Shown here piece after piece: positions 1-8,057 of a DNA stretch of 64,000 nt; position 1 is the first letter of the stretch; the number at the start of each line of letters is the position of its first letter. The notes beneath the pieces were generated by a model. The model had not been told where the DNA came from. It saw nothing but the letters and a program-made list of their open reading frames with translations, and ran no database searches. Source of the DNA: Ferrovibrio sp. (lineage in GTDB: Bacteria; Pseudomonadota; Alphaproteobacteria; Ferrovibrionales; Ferrovibrionaceae); the NCBI GenBank assembly GCA_017991315.1, contig JAGOQS010000001.1:124001-188000 (forward strand). Direction: 5' to 3'. A program made the position numbers and the translations under genes.

Positions 1-1334
1 AAGCGCTAGCGAAACGAGGCATCCCGACGACGCGCATTCTCATCAATGTTGGCGACGACAAAGTTACCACGAACGATGACCTTCGCGAGTTCAGACAACT
101 CGACACCGAAGCTTCCGAGAAGCAGTTCATTCTACTGGTAAATAAGGGCCGCGAGGGCTGGAACTGTCGTTCCCTCTTCGGTGTCGGGCTCTTCCGCCAA
201 CCCAAATCCAAGGTGTTCGTCCTGCAGGCAACGATGAGGTGTTTGCGTGCCATCGACCAGGCCCAGCACACCGGTCAAGTTTTCCTCTCCAACGACAACC
301 TGGATATTCTGAATGACGAACTCCAGCAGAATTTCCGGATCACAGTCGAGGAGCTCCAGAACGTGGCCAAGGACAAGGAGCGGGTCCAAGTCCGGGTAGT
401 CGAGCCGCCGGTCATGATCACCCTAGTACGTGTGCGTAAGCAGTATACTATGCGTGAGAAGACGCTGGCGCCGGGCCAGGCTCTCGGCCTCGACCGCTCC
501 CAAAAGGAGGCTTGGAATACTCTGGTCGAGAAGTACCGCCTCATCGAAACTCAGCAGGAAGGATTGACGGCTGCACATGCAGCCGCTGCCAAGGCGAGCC
601 GCACATTCGATCTGACGGAGCGCCGTGAAAAGCAGACCTTCTCACCCCTCACGCTCGTGGCTGAAGTCGCCCGCTACCTAAACCTTAGTCCGTTGGACAT
701 CGCAGACATCCTGGAAAGCACCAAGGAAAAGACGGACGAACTTGTGGCCATGGTTAACGAGTTCAATGAGCTTCTCTACGATGAGATTATCCCGCGATTG
801 TTCCGGCAGCTCTATGACCTCGATGAAACAGAGAAGACGGAGAAGCATGAGGTCGAATTGATCAAGGTCCCGCCTTCCGGCTATTACGAGGTCACAGCGG
901 CGAAGGACAAGATCGTCCGCATTGGCGACGTAAACTCGGATGAGCGCCTAAAGAGCTTCCACCTAGACACCTACTGCTTCGATTCCAATCCGGAATCCCA
1001 AATTTTCTGGGACCTTCTGAGGGAAAAGCGTGTTCGGAAGCTCTACTTCACCGGCATGTTGACGCACGGTCAATCCGACTTCTTCATTCAGTACATCGAT
1101 CCCGATACCCATGCTGTGCGCAGCTACTATCCTGACTTTCTCTTCCTCCGCGAAGAACCGGATGGCACTGAAAAGTATGTGATAGTCGAGGTCAAAGCTG
1201 ACAATCAGATTGAAGAAAAAGTTGTCCAGGCCAAAAAGGAATTCGCCCAACAACTGGCCATAGCCAGCGGTATGGAATATCGCCTCATCAAAGCTACTGA
1301 TGCCAGCAATCGGCATTACAGGATGCTTTTGTAG
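1..1334 (+). CDS. Type III restriction enzyme / SF2 helicase subunit R, C-terminal part (5' end outside window)
   Basis: The reading frame is open from base 3 and ends at TAG 1332-1334, so this is the last ~443 residues of a larger protein. The first ~100 residues hold the end of a superfamily 2 helicase domain: NKGREGWN (motif V-like), then QATMRCLRAI, which fits motif VI (QxxxRxxR). Near the C terminus, PDFLF followed by VIVEVKAD fits a PD-(D/E)xK nuclease core, as in the Res subunit of type III restriction systems and related helicase-nucleases. In those systems Res translocates on DNA and cuts together with a Mod methyltransferase; no mod gene is visible, and any would lie upstream. Codon use is more A/T-rich than in the genes after 3.4 kb. 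With the convergent integrase 25 bp away this suggests acquired DNA. Whether the full gene is intact cannot be seen. Confidence 0.8.
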   Translation, partial: ALAKRGIPTTRILINVGDDKVTTNDDLREFRQLDTEASEKQFILLVNKGREGWNCRSLFGVGLFRQPKSKVFVLQATMRCLRAIDQAQHTGQVFLSNDNLDILNDELQQNFRITVEELQNVAKDKERVQVRVVEPPVMITLVRVRKQYTMREKTLAPGQALGLDRSQKEAWNTLVEKYRLIETQQEGLTAAHAAAAKASRTFDLTERREKQTFSPLTLVAEVARYLNLSPLDIADILESTKEKTDELVAMVNEFNELLYDEIIPRLFRQLYDLDETEKTEKHEVELIKVPPSGYYEVTAAKDKIVRIGDVNSDERLKSFHLDTYCFDSNPESQIFWDLLREKRVRKLYFTGMLTHGQSDFFIQYIDPDTHAVRSYYPDFLFLREEPDGTEKYVIVEVKADNQIEEKVVQAKKEFAQQLAIASGMEYRLIKATDASNRHYRMLL

Positions 1335-1359
1335 TGAGGTCTGGCGAACCATCACTATT

Positions 1360-3216
1360 TCAGATGCTGCCTTTTGTACACACCTCAGTATTGTCTTGTG
1401 CGGGGCACCTTGGGGGCAATTTTAACCCCGGATACCGGATTCGCTTTACCGCCTCATATAGCCGCTTCATCGGGACATGGTCGCCGCGATATATTTCGCT
1501 GGAGTGTTCGTCTGTGCGCCCGCCGAGGAGGAAGCGGAGTTTGTAATCCGAGATGGATTCCAGCATCGCCTGCTCGAAGGTGTGGCGGAAGCTGTGGAAG
1601 ACGAGGCGTGGGGATTTCAGGCCCACGCTGTCGAGGAAGCGGGCGAACCATTTGCCGAAGGGATCAAATCTGCCCGAGGCGCCAGGTTCGGCATCGAACA
1701 GCATTGCCTTTCCTGCTTTGCGGCGCCGCTCAACCATGTCGAGGAAGCCGATGCGCTCAAGCTCTGGATGGATGGGTATGTCGCGGGCGGATGACTCATT
1801 CTTGACGCTCTTCTGCGGCAAGCTCTCGTCGTCTTCGTCGGGCTGGTCGTTGATCGAGATGCACCAGATGCCTTCCCTCTGGACGATATCGCTAACGCGA
1901 AGCTGGCATATTTCGGCGCGGCGACCGCCTGTGTAGAGGGCGATGATCGGTGCCCAATAGCGTTCGCAATCCAGGCGGTGGTTGCCCGGTTCTTTCCAGT
2001 AGTGAGATGATTTGCAGCCGGTGAAGACGGGTGCAGCAAAGATCGTATTCAGTTGTTCGACCTTGAAGGCATCGCGCTTCTTGGTTTTGCGTGCCGACTT
2101 GGCAATGGGGATGCGCATGCCCGCCGCTGGGTTCTCATTGGTGAAGCCGTTCTTGTGCGCCCAGTCGAAGAACTGATCGACGGGCGCAAGGCGTTTGCCG
2201 TTGAGGGCGGCGACTTCCAGCTTCTTGTCATCGGACTTGCGGCTGAGGGTGACGGCCTGCTTGATGGTCTTGCCGGGATACTTCCGGCTCCAGTTCGCAG
2301 CGAGATCGGCGATGGCGTCTTTGTATTCGACGATATCGGCTTTGCCGATGGTCGCGGCGATATGATCCGCGCCGACATATTGCTGGAACCAGTCCAGCGC
2401 CGTCTTGATGTCGTTGACCCATTGCGGCTTCACACCGCCGCGCGTCTTCTCCTTGATGAACAGCGGCACGAGGTCTTTGAGCGTCTTGGTCGAGGGCAGC
2501 TTGTGGGTCTGTGGTGCCGACGCAGTGATAGCGGTGAAGGGCAGGGCGGCAGTAGGTGCCTTGAACAACGGATCGTTTGGCACCACTGACCAGTCGCCGC
2601 GTGAGCGGCCCTCGACGATGCGGTTGAAATCCACATGGGCGCGGATGACGCCGAGACAGAACAGGCGGTATTTCTCGCTATCGGGGGCGAGGTCATCGAT
2701 GCCCTGTTGTTGCAGGAATAGGTCGGCGAGACTGGTGGCGCTGGCCCAATCCCGGCGCCGCAGCATCGAGCGCCATTCTTCTGCTTCGCTTTCCAGCGCC
2801 GCGTCATCGATGAAGTCGGCAGCCTGTTTGCCACTCGCCTTGATGGCTTGGGCGATCTGGGTATCGGTGCCGATATGCTCGACCAGGAAATGTTCCGGGG
2901 CGTCGGGCTGGGCGAGCGGGTTGGCGCGGTCACTGATCCGCCGGGCCTCGTCATCGGCCAGCAGATTGTCGAAATAGGCCCGGATCAGCCCGTCTACTTC
3001 CGCCCTCGTCAGCATCCCGCCCGCCCGCAACGACTCGAACAGCCCCACCGAAGCTACCCCGAGACGATAGCCAAGACGCTTGGCGATTTGCCAGTCTGCG
3101 GTTGAGAGGCTGCGCCAGATTTCCCGTCGCCCGAGGCGCTGCTGCAAATCACGGGGCAGGGTGATGCGGAACGCATAGCTCTTGCCCCGCCAGAACACAT
3201 TCTGGAGCCGTTTCAT
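1360..3216 (-). CDS. Tyrosine-recombinase integrase with DUF6538-type N terminus
   Basis: This is a site-specific recombinase of about 618 residues. The N terminus (MKRLQNVFWRGKSYAFR, then a two-helix region) looks like the DUF6538 arm-binding domain of island integrases. The catalytic domain carries GGRRAEI (first Arg) near residue 432, HSFRHTF (His-x-x-Arg) near 541 and GGRTDEHSSEIYRG with the likely nucleophilic Tyr near 577, so all core residues appear present. An upstream in-frame extension to 3261 (TTG, or ATG at 3255) exists; I chose the ATG at 3216 because the conserved domain begins there, although its Shine-Dalgarno is weak. It faces the restriction gene tail to tail. It probably mobilised the island whose right border is near 3.3 kb. 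No tRNA or duplicated attachment site could be identified beside it. Confidence 0.85.
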   Translation of the reverse strand: MKRLQNVFWRGKSYAFRITLPRDLQQRLGRREIWRSLSTADWQIAKRLGYRLGVASVGLFESLRAGGMLTRAEVDGLIRAYFDNLLADDEARRISDRANPLAQPDAPEHFLVEHIGTDTQIAQAIKASGKQAADFIDDAALESEAEEWRSMLRRRDWASATSLADLFLQQQGIDDLAPDSEKYRLFCLGVIRAHVDFNRIVEGRSRGDWSVVPNDPLFKAPTAALPFTAITASAPQTHKLPSTKTLKDLVPLFIKEKTRGGVKPQWVNDIKTALDWFQQYVGADHIAATIGKADIVEYKDAIADLAANWSRKYPGKTIKQAVTLSRKSDDKKLEVAALNGKRLAPVDQFFDWAHKNGFTNENPAAGMRIPIAKSARKTKKRDAFKVEQLNTIFAAPVFTGCKSSHYWKEPGNHRLDCERYWAPIIALYTGGRRAEICQLRVSDIVQREGIWCISINDQPDEDDESLPQKSVKNESSARDIPIHPELERIGFLDMVERRRKAGKAMLFDAEPGASGRFDPFGKWFARFLDSVGLKSPRLVFHSFRHTFEQAMLESISDYKLRFLLGGRTDEHSSEIYRGDHVPMKRLYEAVKRIRYPGLKLPPRCPAQDNTEVCTKGSI

Positions 3217-3377
3217 GATCGCCTGCCGTAGCACCGCGCCGTAGCACGGATTCATCGGCAAACTATTGAATTCAATTAATTATTGGAAAACCGAGGCGTT
3301 TGCCGGATACGGTCATTTGTCCCCGTGGGGACGCCACTTTCCGAATTTAAGTGTTTGAAATCCGTCGGCGCCTGCGC

Positions 3378-3406
3378 CCACAGGCCCGCCCATTGGGTGC
3401 CTGTGG
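3378..3406 (-). terminator. Stem-loop downstream of tupA (possible terminator)
   Basis: Arms CCACAGGC and GCCTGTGG pair over 8 bp around a 13-nt loop, 33 bases past the tupA stop on the minus strand. No U-run follows, so it may only be a transcript-end stabiliser. It lies in the 222-bp gap between the integrase start and tupA, where I see nothing else convincing. Confidence 0.35.
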
Positions 3407-3438
3407 CTGCATAGGCATCCAGCCGGCGCCGTAATGGC

Positions 3439-4275
3439 TCAGTTCTTGGCGTTCGGGAAGAAGAGCTGCTGGCCTTCGATCTTGTAGGAGGCGATGGCGT
3501 CCTGGCCTTCCTTTGCCGTCACCCAGTCGATGAAGGCCTTGCCTTCCGCCACTTTCACATGGGCATGCTTGGCCGGATTGACCAGCATGACGCCATACTG
3601 GTTGAACAGCCTCACATCGCCTTCGACGCTGATCACCAGGTCGCCGCGATTCTTGAAGCTGAGCCAGGTGCCGCGATCGGTGAAGGCATAGGCATTCATG
3701 CCGCTGGCGGTGTTCAGCGTCGGGCCCATGCCGGAGCCGGTTTCGCGATACCAGCCGGCGCCGGTCGCCTTCAGATCGATATTGGCTTCCTTCCAGATGC
3801 GCAATTCGGCGGCATGCGTGCCGGAACTGTCGCCGCGCGAGGCGAAGGGCGCCTTGGCCTCGGCGATCTTCCTGTAGGCGGCGACGACATCCTTGCTGCC
3901 GCCGATCCTGGCCGGATCGCTTTTCGGGCCGACGATGATGAAGTCGTTATACATCACCTCGCTGCGGTCGATGCCCCAGCCATTGGCGGCGAATTTCAGT
4001 TCCGCCACGCGGTCATGCACAAAAACCACGTCGGCATTGCCCTGTTCGGCGGTCTTCAGCGCCTGGCCGGTGCCTTGCGCCACCACGCGCACCTGGATGC
4101 CGGTCTTCTTGGTGAAGAGCGGCAGGATATGGCCGAACAGGCCCGATTGCTCGGTTGAGGTGGTGCTGGCGACGATGATGAACTTGTCCTGCGCCTGCGT
4201 GGCAGCGCTACTCAGGGTCAGCGCAAAGCCGAAGGCAAATCCGGCGACAAGGCCTAGAATATGTCTACGGGTCAT
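3439..4275 (-). CDS. tupA: Tungstate ABC transporter, substrate-binding protein TupA
   Basis: This is a periplasmic oxyanion-binding protein of 278 residues. A signal peptide (MTRRHILGLVAGF to an AQA-type cleavage site near residue 29) precedes IIVASTTSTEQSGLFGHILP. The TTSTE..GL stretch is the fingerprint of TupA-type tungstate binders. Downstream motifs such as ADVVFVHD, NDFIIVGP and FASRGDSSGTH are typical of the family. It is the last gene of the minus-strand order permease-ATPase-binding protein, 24 bp after the ATPase. TupA homologues usually prefer tungstate to molybdate. Beside an FDH cluster this points to tungsten (or molybdenum) supply for the pterin cofactor. Metal preference cannot be read from sequence alone. 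Confidence 0.9.
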   Translation of the reverse strand: MTRRHILGLVAGFAFGFALTLSSAATQAQDKFIIVASTTSTEQSGLFGHILPLFTKKTGIQVRVVAQGTGQALKTAEQGNADVVFVHDRVAELKFAANGWGIDRSEVMYNDFIIVGPKSDPARIGGSKDVVAAYRKIAEAKAPFASRGDSSGTHAAELRIWKEANIDLKATGAGWYRETGSGMGPTLNTASGMNAYAFTDRGTWLSFKNRGDLVISVEGDVRLFNQYGVMLVNPAKHAHVKVAEGKAFIDWVTAKEGQDAIASYKIEGQQLFFPNAKN

Positions 4276-4299
4276 GGACTCCCTCGCTTCGGATAAAAA

Positions 4300-5055
4300 C
4301 TACCAGGTCAGATTGCCGTCGAGAAAAGCACGGGCGGCTTCGCTCTGCGGTTGGTGGAAGAAGTCGGCGGCGGCGGTGCGTTCGGTAATACAGCCGCGAT
4401 GCATGAAGATCACATCGCCGGCCAGCCGCTTCGCCTGGCCGAGGTCATGGGTGGTCATCACGATCTTGGTGCCGCTCCGGGCGATGCTTTCGATGATGCC
4501 TTCCACTTGGCGCGTGGCGCTGGGATCGAGCGCGGCGGCAGGTTCGTCGAGAAACAGGATCTGCGGCTGCAAAACCCAGGCGCGGGCCAAGGCGAGGCGC
4601 TGCTGCTCGCCGCCGGAGAGCACGCGGGCGGGCCGCTCGGCCAGGCCGGCAAGGCCAACGCGGTCCAGCACGGCCATGGCGAGATCGCGCCGCATGGCGG
4701 CATTCAGGCCGCGCAATTTCAGCGGAAACTCGGCATTGGCCAGCACCGAGCGGCGCAGCAGCACCGGCTTCTGAAACACCATGGCCTGGCCGAAGCGCAG
4801 GCTTTCCGCGTTCTGCGCCGCCGCGCCCCGCCAGATCACGCTGCCCTGCGTCGGCATGATCAGGCCATGGCAGAGCCGCAGCAGCAGGCTCTTGCCAGCG
4901 CCATTCGGGCCGAGCACCAGGGTTGGCGGGCCGGCGGCGAAATCCAGCGTCACGCCGCCAATCAGCATCTGGCCGTTCACGCTGTAGCCGACATCCTGCA
5001 GCCGCAGTGGCAGCAGCATGGGGTGGGACGGGATTGGCGGCAGCTGCATGTTCAT
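4300..5055 (-). CDS. tupC: Tungstate ABC transporter, ATP-binding protein TupC
   Basis: This cytoplasmic ATPase subunit has 251 residues. It shows Walker A LGPNGAGKSLL near residue 48, the ABC signature LSGGEQQRLALARAW near 145, Walker B ILFLDEPAAALDPS just after it, and a switch His in MTTHDLGQAKRL. It lies 12 bp downstream of the permease gene and 24 bp upstream of tupA, so the three are almost certainly one transcript. A second Met at residue 3 is an alternative start. Its sequence is of the phosphate/molybdate/tungstate importer class; the assignment to tungstate comes mainly from its partners. Confidence 0.9.
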   Translation of the reverse strand: MNMQLPPIPSHPMLLPLRLQDVGYSVNGQMLIGGVTLDFAAGPPTLVLGPNGAGKSLLLRLCHGLIMPTQGSVIWRGAAAQNAESLRFGQAMVFQKPVLLRRSVLANAEFPLKLRGLNAAMRRDLAMAVLDRVGLAGLAERPARVLSGGEQQRLALARAWVLQPQILFLDEPAAALDPSATRQVEGIIESIARSGTKIVMTTHDLGQAKRLAGDVIFMHRGCITERTAAADFFHQPQSEAARAFLDGNLTW

Positions 5056-5067
5056 CGGCGCCCCCGC

Positions 5068-5775
5068 TCAGGCACCCTGGCGCCGGCGCGCGGCATTGCC
5101 GAGCGTGGTCGCCGCCGCGTTGATGCCGATGGTGATGGTCAGCAGCACGATGCCGAGCGCCATGGCAAGCGCCAGGTCGCCACGGCTGGTTTCCAGCGAA
5201 ATCGCCGTGGTCATGGTGCGGGTGTAGCCGGCGATATTGCCGCCGACGATGATGATGGCGCCAACTTCGGCGATGGCGCGGCCGAAGCCGGCAAACACCG
5301 CCGTGCTGAGCGAGAAGCGGCCATCCCACAGCAAGGTGGCGATGGCTTTCAGCGGCGTGAGGCCGAGCGAGCGGAGCTGTTCTTCATATTCGCTCCACAG
5401 GTCGGCGGCGGTCTGGCGCGACAGGGCGGCGACGATGGGCGTGATCAGCACCACCTGGGCCATCACCATGCCGGCCGGGGTGAACAGCCAGCCCAGCATG
5501 CCGAGCGGACCGGAGCGTGACAGGATCAGGTAGACGATCAGGCCGACCACGACCGGCGGCAGGCCCATGCAGGCATTCAGCACCACGATGCAGGCATTGC
5601 GGCCAGGGAAGCGGGTGAGGGCGAGCAGGGCGCCGAGCGGCAGGCCGATGATGCTGCCGAGCAGCACCGCGGTCAGGCTCACACGCAGGGAAAGGCCGAC
5701 GATCTGCACCAGCTCGGGGTCGAGCCGCAGCATCATCTGCACCGAGAGGATAAAGGCTTCGGCAATTGTGTTCAC
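5068..5775 (-). CDS. tupB: Tungstate ABC transporter, permease TupB
   Basis: This inner-membrane permease of 235 residues has about five or six hydrophobic spans. The EAA-type loop is in a form typical of TupB/ModB: around residue 160, LGLTPLKAIATLLW, followed by GFGRAIAEVGAIIIVGGNIAGYTRTMTTAI. It is the promoter-proximal gene of tupBCA. It starts 191 bp from fdhD, which is read the other way, with a large palindrome between them. The neighbouring FDH accessory genes make tungstate or molybdate the natural substrate. Confidence 0.9.
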   Translation of the reverse strand: MNTIAEAFILSVQMMLRLDPELVQIVGLSLRVSLTAVLLGSIIGLPLGALLALTRFPGRNACIVVLNACMGLPPVVVGLIVYLILSRSGPLGMLGWLFTPAGMVMAQVVLITPIVAALSRQTAADLWSEYEEQLRSLGLTPLKAIATLLWDGRFSLSTAVFAGFGRAIAEVGAIIIVGGNIAGYTRTMTTAISLETSRGDLALAMALGIVLLTITIGINAAATTLGNAARRRQGA

Positions 5776-5835
5776 CGCACCGGATTAGCGCACTTCCCGG
5801 CCTCGGCGCAAAGGCTTAAATGATTGATAAATACA

Positions 5836-5871
5836 GGCTTTTCGCTACAAAAAAATTTGTAGCGAAAAGCC
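5836..5871. promoter_or_regulatory. 36-bp palindrome between tupB and fdhD, ModE/TunR-like operator candidate
   Basis: The arms GGCTTTTCGCTACAAA and TTTGTAGCGAAAAGCC are perfect 16-bp complements around a 4-A loop. The inner CGCTAcaAA...TTtgTAGCG resembles the CGCTATAT...ATATAGCG layout of ModE operators, and tungstate-responsive TunR sites are related. It sits 61 bp upstream of tupB and 94 bp upstream of fdhD, so one bound regulator could control both divergent units. It could also form an RNA hairpin, but its place between two divergent genes argues against a terminator. No modE/tunR gene lies in the window. Confidence 0.6.
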
Positions 5872-5965
5872 GCTGCCGGCTCGCGGCTGGCCGCAGGAAG
5901 AAAGCCGTTGCCGATCATCGCGGCCGTGCGTCGCCACGCGCAGGGTTCTGACTTATATAGGGAGC

Positions 5966-6862
5966 ATGAAGACTCAGCCGTCCGCCTATCTTGTCCAGCC
6001 CGATCCGCTGAACCCGGCGCTCACCGAAGCCGTGCAGGGGATCGACCAGGATGGCCATGCGGTCGAGACTCGGGTGCCGGTCGAACGCCCGCTCACCCTG
6101 TTTCTGAATGGCCAGGAGATCGTCACCATGATGACGATCGGCGATTACCCCGATTATCTGGCGCTTGGCTATCTGATCAACCAGCGCATGCTGCTGCCGG
6201 AGGATGAAGTCACCGGTATCGACTTCGATGCAGAGATCGAAACCATCGTGGTGCGCACCGCGCGCCGCACCGATTACGAGGAGCGGCTGAAGAAGAAGAC
6301 CCAGACCTCTGGCTGCGCCCAGGGCACGGTTTTCGGCAACATGATGGAGGCGGTGGAAAGCGTGGCGCTTGATCCACAGGCCGAGCTTAAGACCTCATGG
6401 ATCTACAGCCTGTCGAAACAGATCAATCTGACGCCGTCGCTTTACCTCGAAGCCGGCGCGATCCATGGCTGTGTGCTGTGCGAAGGCGAGCGGCCGCTGA
6501 TCTACATGGAAGATGTCGGCCGGCACAATGCCATCGACAAGATCGCCGGCTATATGCGGGTGCATGGCTTATCGGCTGCCGGCAAGATCATGTACACCAC
6601 CGGGCGCCTGACCTCGGAGATGGTGATCAAGACGGCCCAGATGGGGATTCCGATCCTGATCAGCCGCTCAGGCTTCACCGCCTGGGGCGTGCAACTGGCA
6701 CGCCAGATCGGCATGACGTTGATTGGCCGCGCCAAGGGCAAGCGTTTCGTGGCGCTGAGCGGCGCCGAACGGCTGCGCTTCGATGCCGATCCGGCGACAG
6801 TGGCAGAGGAAGATGCGCGCAGCGGTCGCAAGGGCGGTCGCGATGATGAGGCAGCAGAATGA
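5966..6862 (+). CDS. fdhD: Formate dehydrogenase accessory sulfurtransferase FdhD
   Basis: FdhD moves sulfur from a cysteine desulfurase to the molybdenum/tungsten bis-MGD cofactor of FDH, a step needed for activity. This copy has 298 residues, starts with ATG after AGGGAG and carries the family signatures LALGYLIN..., GCVLCEGERPLIYMEDVGRHNAIDKI (nucleotide-binding stretch) and TGRLTSEMVIKTAQMGIPIL. In the flexible loop where E. coli FdhD has CxxC, this protein has SGCAQG, so only one Cys is present. The gene opens a long plus-strand run and its stop overlaps the next start (ATGA). Confidence 0.93.
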   Translation: MKTQPSAYLVQPDPLNPALTEAVQGIDQDGHAVETRVPVERPLTLFLNGQEIVTMMTIGDYPDYLALGYLINQRMLLPEDEVTGIDFDAEIETIVVRTARRTDYEERLKKKTQTSGCAQGTVFGNMMEAVESVALDPQAELKTSWIYSLSKQINLTPSLYLEAGAIHGCVLCEGERPLIYMEDVGRHNAIDKIAGYMRVHGLSAAGKIMYTTGRLTSEMVIKTAQMGIPILISRSGFTAWGVQLARQIGMTLIGRAKGKRFVALSGAERLRFDADPATVAEEDARSGRKGGRDDEAAE

Positions 6863-7584
6863 ATCCCGCAGAATGGCCCGACCTGCCGCCCGGCTATACG
6901 CTGAAGCTTTGCGCCGGTGATGCCTTCGACACCGCCTGCCAGGCGGCGCGCGGTGGCGCGGAGGATGGCTTCATGCTGATGGTGGACCGGCAGGATCGCT
7001 GCGAGGCTGCCCTGGTGCTGCGCCCGCTCGATCCGATCCAGCCGGCCTTGACGCTCAGCTATGTCGGCCTGCTCGGCCTGCATGACGGCTTTGCGGCGGT
7101 GGCGCCGGCGGAAACCCCGGCCAGCATCGGCTGGCCCGACCGCCTGCTGGTGAATGCAGCCTGCGTTGGCGGCATCCGCGTCGCGCATGGCCCGCTGGTC
7201 GAGAAGCAAGGCATGATGGATGTGCCCGACTGGCTGGTGATCGGCATTGCCGTGCAGATGTTTGGCGAGCATCAGGATGACGATCCTGGCCATGACCTCG
7301 CCTATACCAACCTGCATGAAGAGGGCTGCGGCGAGGTCACGGTGCCGAAGCTGGTCGAATCTTTCGCGCGGCACCTGCTGCATTGGCTCGACCGCTGGCA
7401 GGAAGACGGCTTTGAGCCGGTGCGCCGCGCCGTGCTGCATGACCTGGATGACAAGGCATTGAAGATCGAGCCCAATGGCGATGCGTCGCTCCAGGAAAAT
7501 GGTGCCAAAACCATTTATGCCTTGCGCGACCGCCTGCGGCAGACGAGCTGGGCGTTGCCTGAAGCCATGAAAGCTGTGCTGTGA
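6859..7584 (+). CDS. Biotin/lipoate protein ligase-like protein in FDH cluster
   Basis: This 241-residue soluble protein I place tentatively in the biotin/lipoate A/B ligase-like family. LPPGYTLKLCAGDAF, a central RLLVNAACVGGIRVA and the closing helical region fit that fold's layout. The classical ligase K-x-x-G catalytic stretch is not obvious, so the reaction is unknown. Its ATG overlaps the fdhD stop by 4 bp (ATGA) and its own stop overlaps the next GTG start (GTGA), so it is translationally coupled on both sides. The position argues for a role in maturing or loading FDH rather than in general lipoylation. No signal peptide is present, so it is probably cytoplasmic. Confidence 0.6.
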   Translation: MNPAEWPDLPPGYTLKLCAGDAFDTACQAARGGAEDGFMLMVDRQDRCEAALVLRPLDPIQPALTLSYVGLLGLHDGFAAVAPAETPASIGWPDRLLVNAACVGGIRVAHGPLVEKQGMMDVPDWLVIGIAVQMFGEHQDDDPGHDLAYTNLHEEGCGEVTVPKLVESFARHLLHWLDRWQEDGFEPVRRAVLHDLDDKALKIEPNGDASLQENGAKTIYALRDRLRQTSWALPEAMKAVL

Positions 7585-8057
7585 AGCTGCTGCGCGCCAT
7601 CCGCTTCGATGAGTCCGACACGCGCGTCTTCCCGGCGGCAGCCGCTTCCGGCGAATGGGCGGTGCCGGGCACCTTCGTTTTCGCCGATGCCGATCCGGAG
7701 ACGCTCAGCCGGCGGGAACGCCAGGCCTTCGCCAATGGTTTCCTCGGGCTGGAAAGTTTCGGCTGGTCCACCCTGGTCAGCATCGCCACCATCGACGCCG
7801 AGGAATATGAGGCGGTGGTGGCGGCCCTGGCCCGGCATCTGCAGCAAGCATATGGCGCACCGGATTTCGCCGCCGCCCATGCCGCCGCTCGCGAGGAGGT
7901 CGATTACGCCGTCTCGCTCTGCGAACACCCGATCAACACGCTGCTCTCGCTCAGCCGTTTCATCGAGGGCGATGCGATCCGCGAACAATTCCGCGTCGTG
8001 CAGCCGCCTGGCGAAAAGCCGCATGCGAAAATCTGGGAGATCGTGCCGGATGCCTGA
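7581..8057 (+). CDS. DUF6505-like protein of FDH cluster
   Basis: This conserved cytoplasmic protein of 158 residues starts with GTG inside the GTGA overlap with the previous gene. I recognise it only as a family of unknown function (DUF6505, from memory). It has no signal peptide, membrane span or clustered cysteines; only a single Cys (SLCEHP) is visible. The C-terminal half is helical, with the stretch LARHLQQAYGAPDFAAAH. The 8-bp overlap with the next gene indicates coupled translation. Its constant company with fdhD and FDH genes suggests assembly or regulation, but function is unknown. Confidence 0.7.
   Translation: MKLLRAIRFDESDTRVFPAAAASGEWAVPGTFVFADADPETLSRRERQAFANGFLGLESFGWSTLVSIATIDAEEYEAVVAALARHLQQAYGAPDFAAAHAAAREEVDYAVSLCEHPINTLLSLSRFIEGDAIREQFRVVQPPGEKPHAKIWEIVPDA

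Noticed and set aside
3319..3332. GTCCCCgtGGGGAC hairpin as a tRNA or attachment-site remnant near the integrase
   Set aside because: No cloverleaf or tRNA 3' end can be built around it and no second copy was found in the window.
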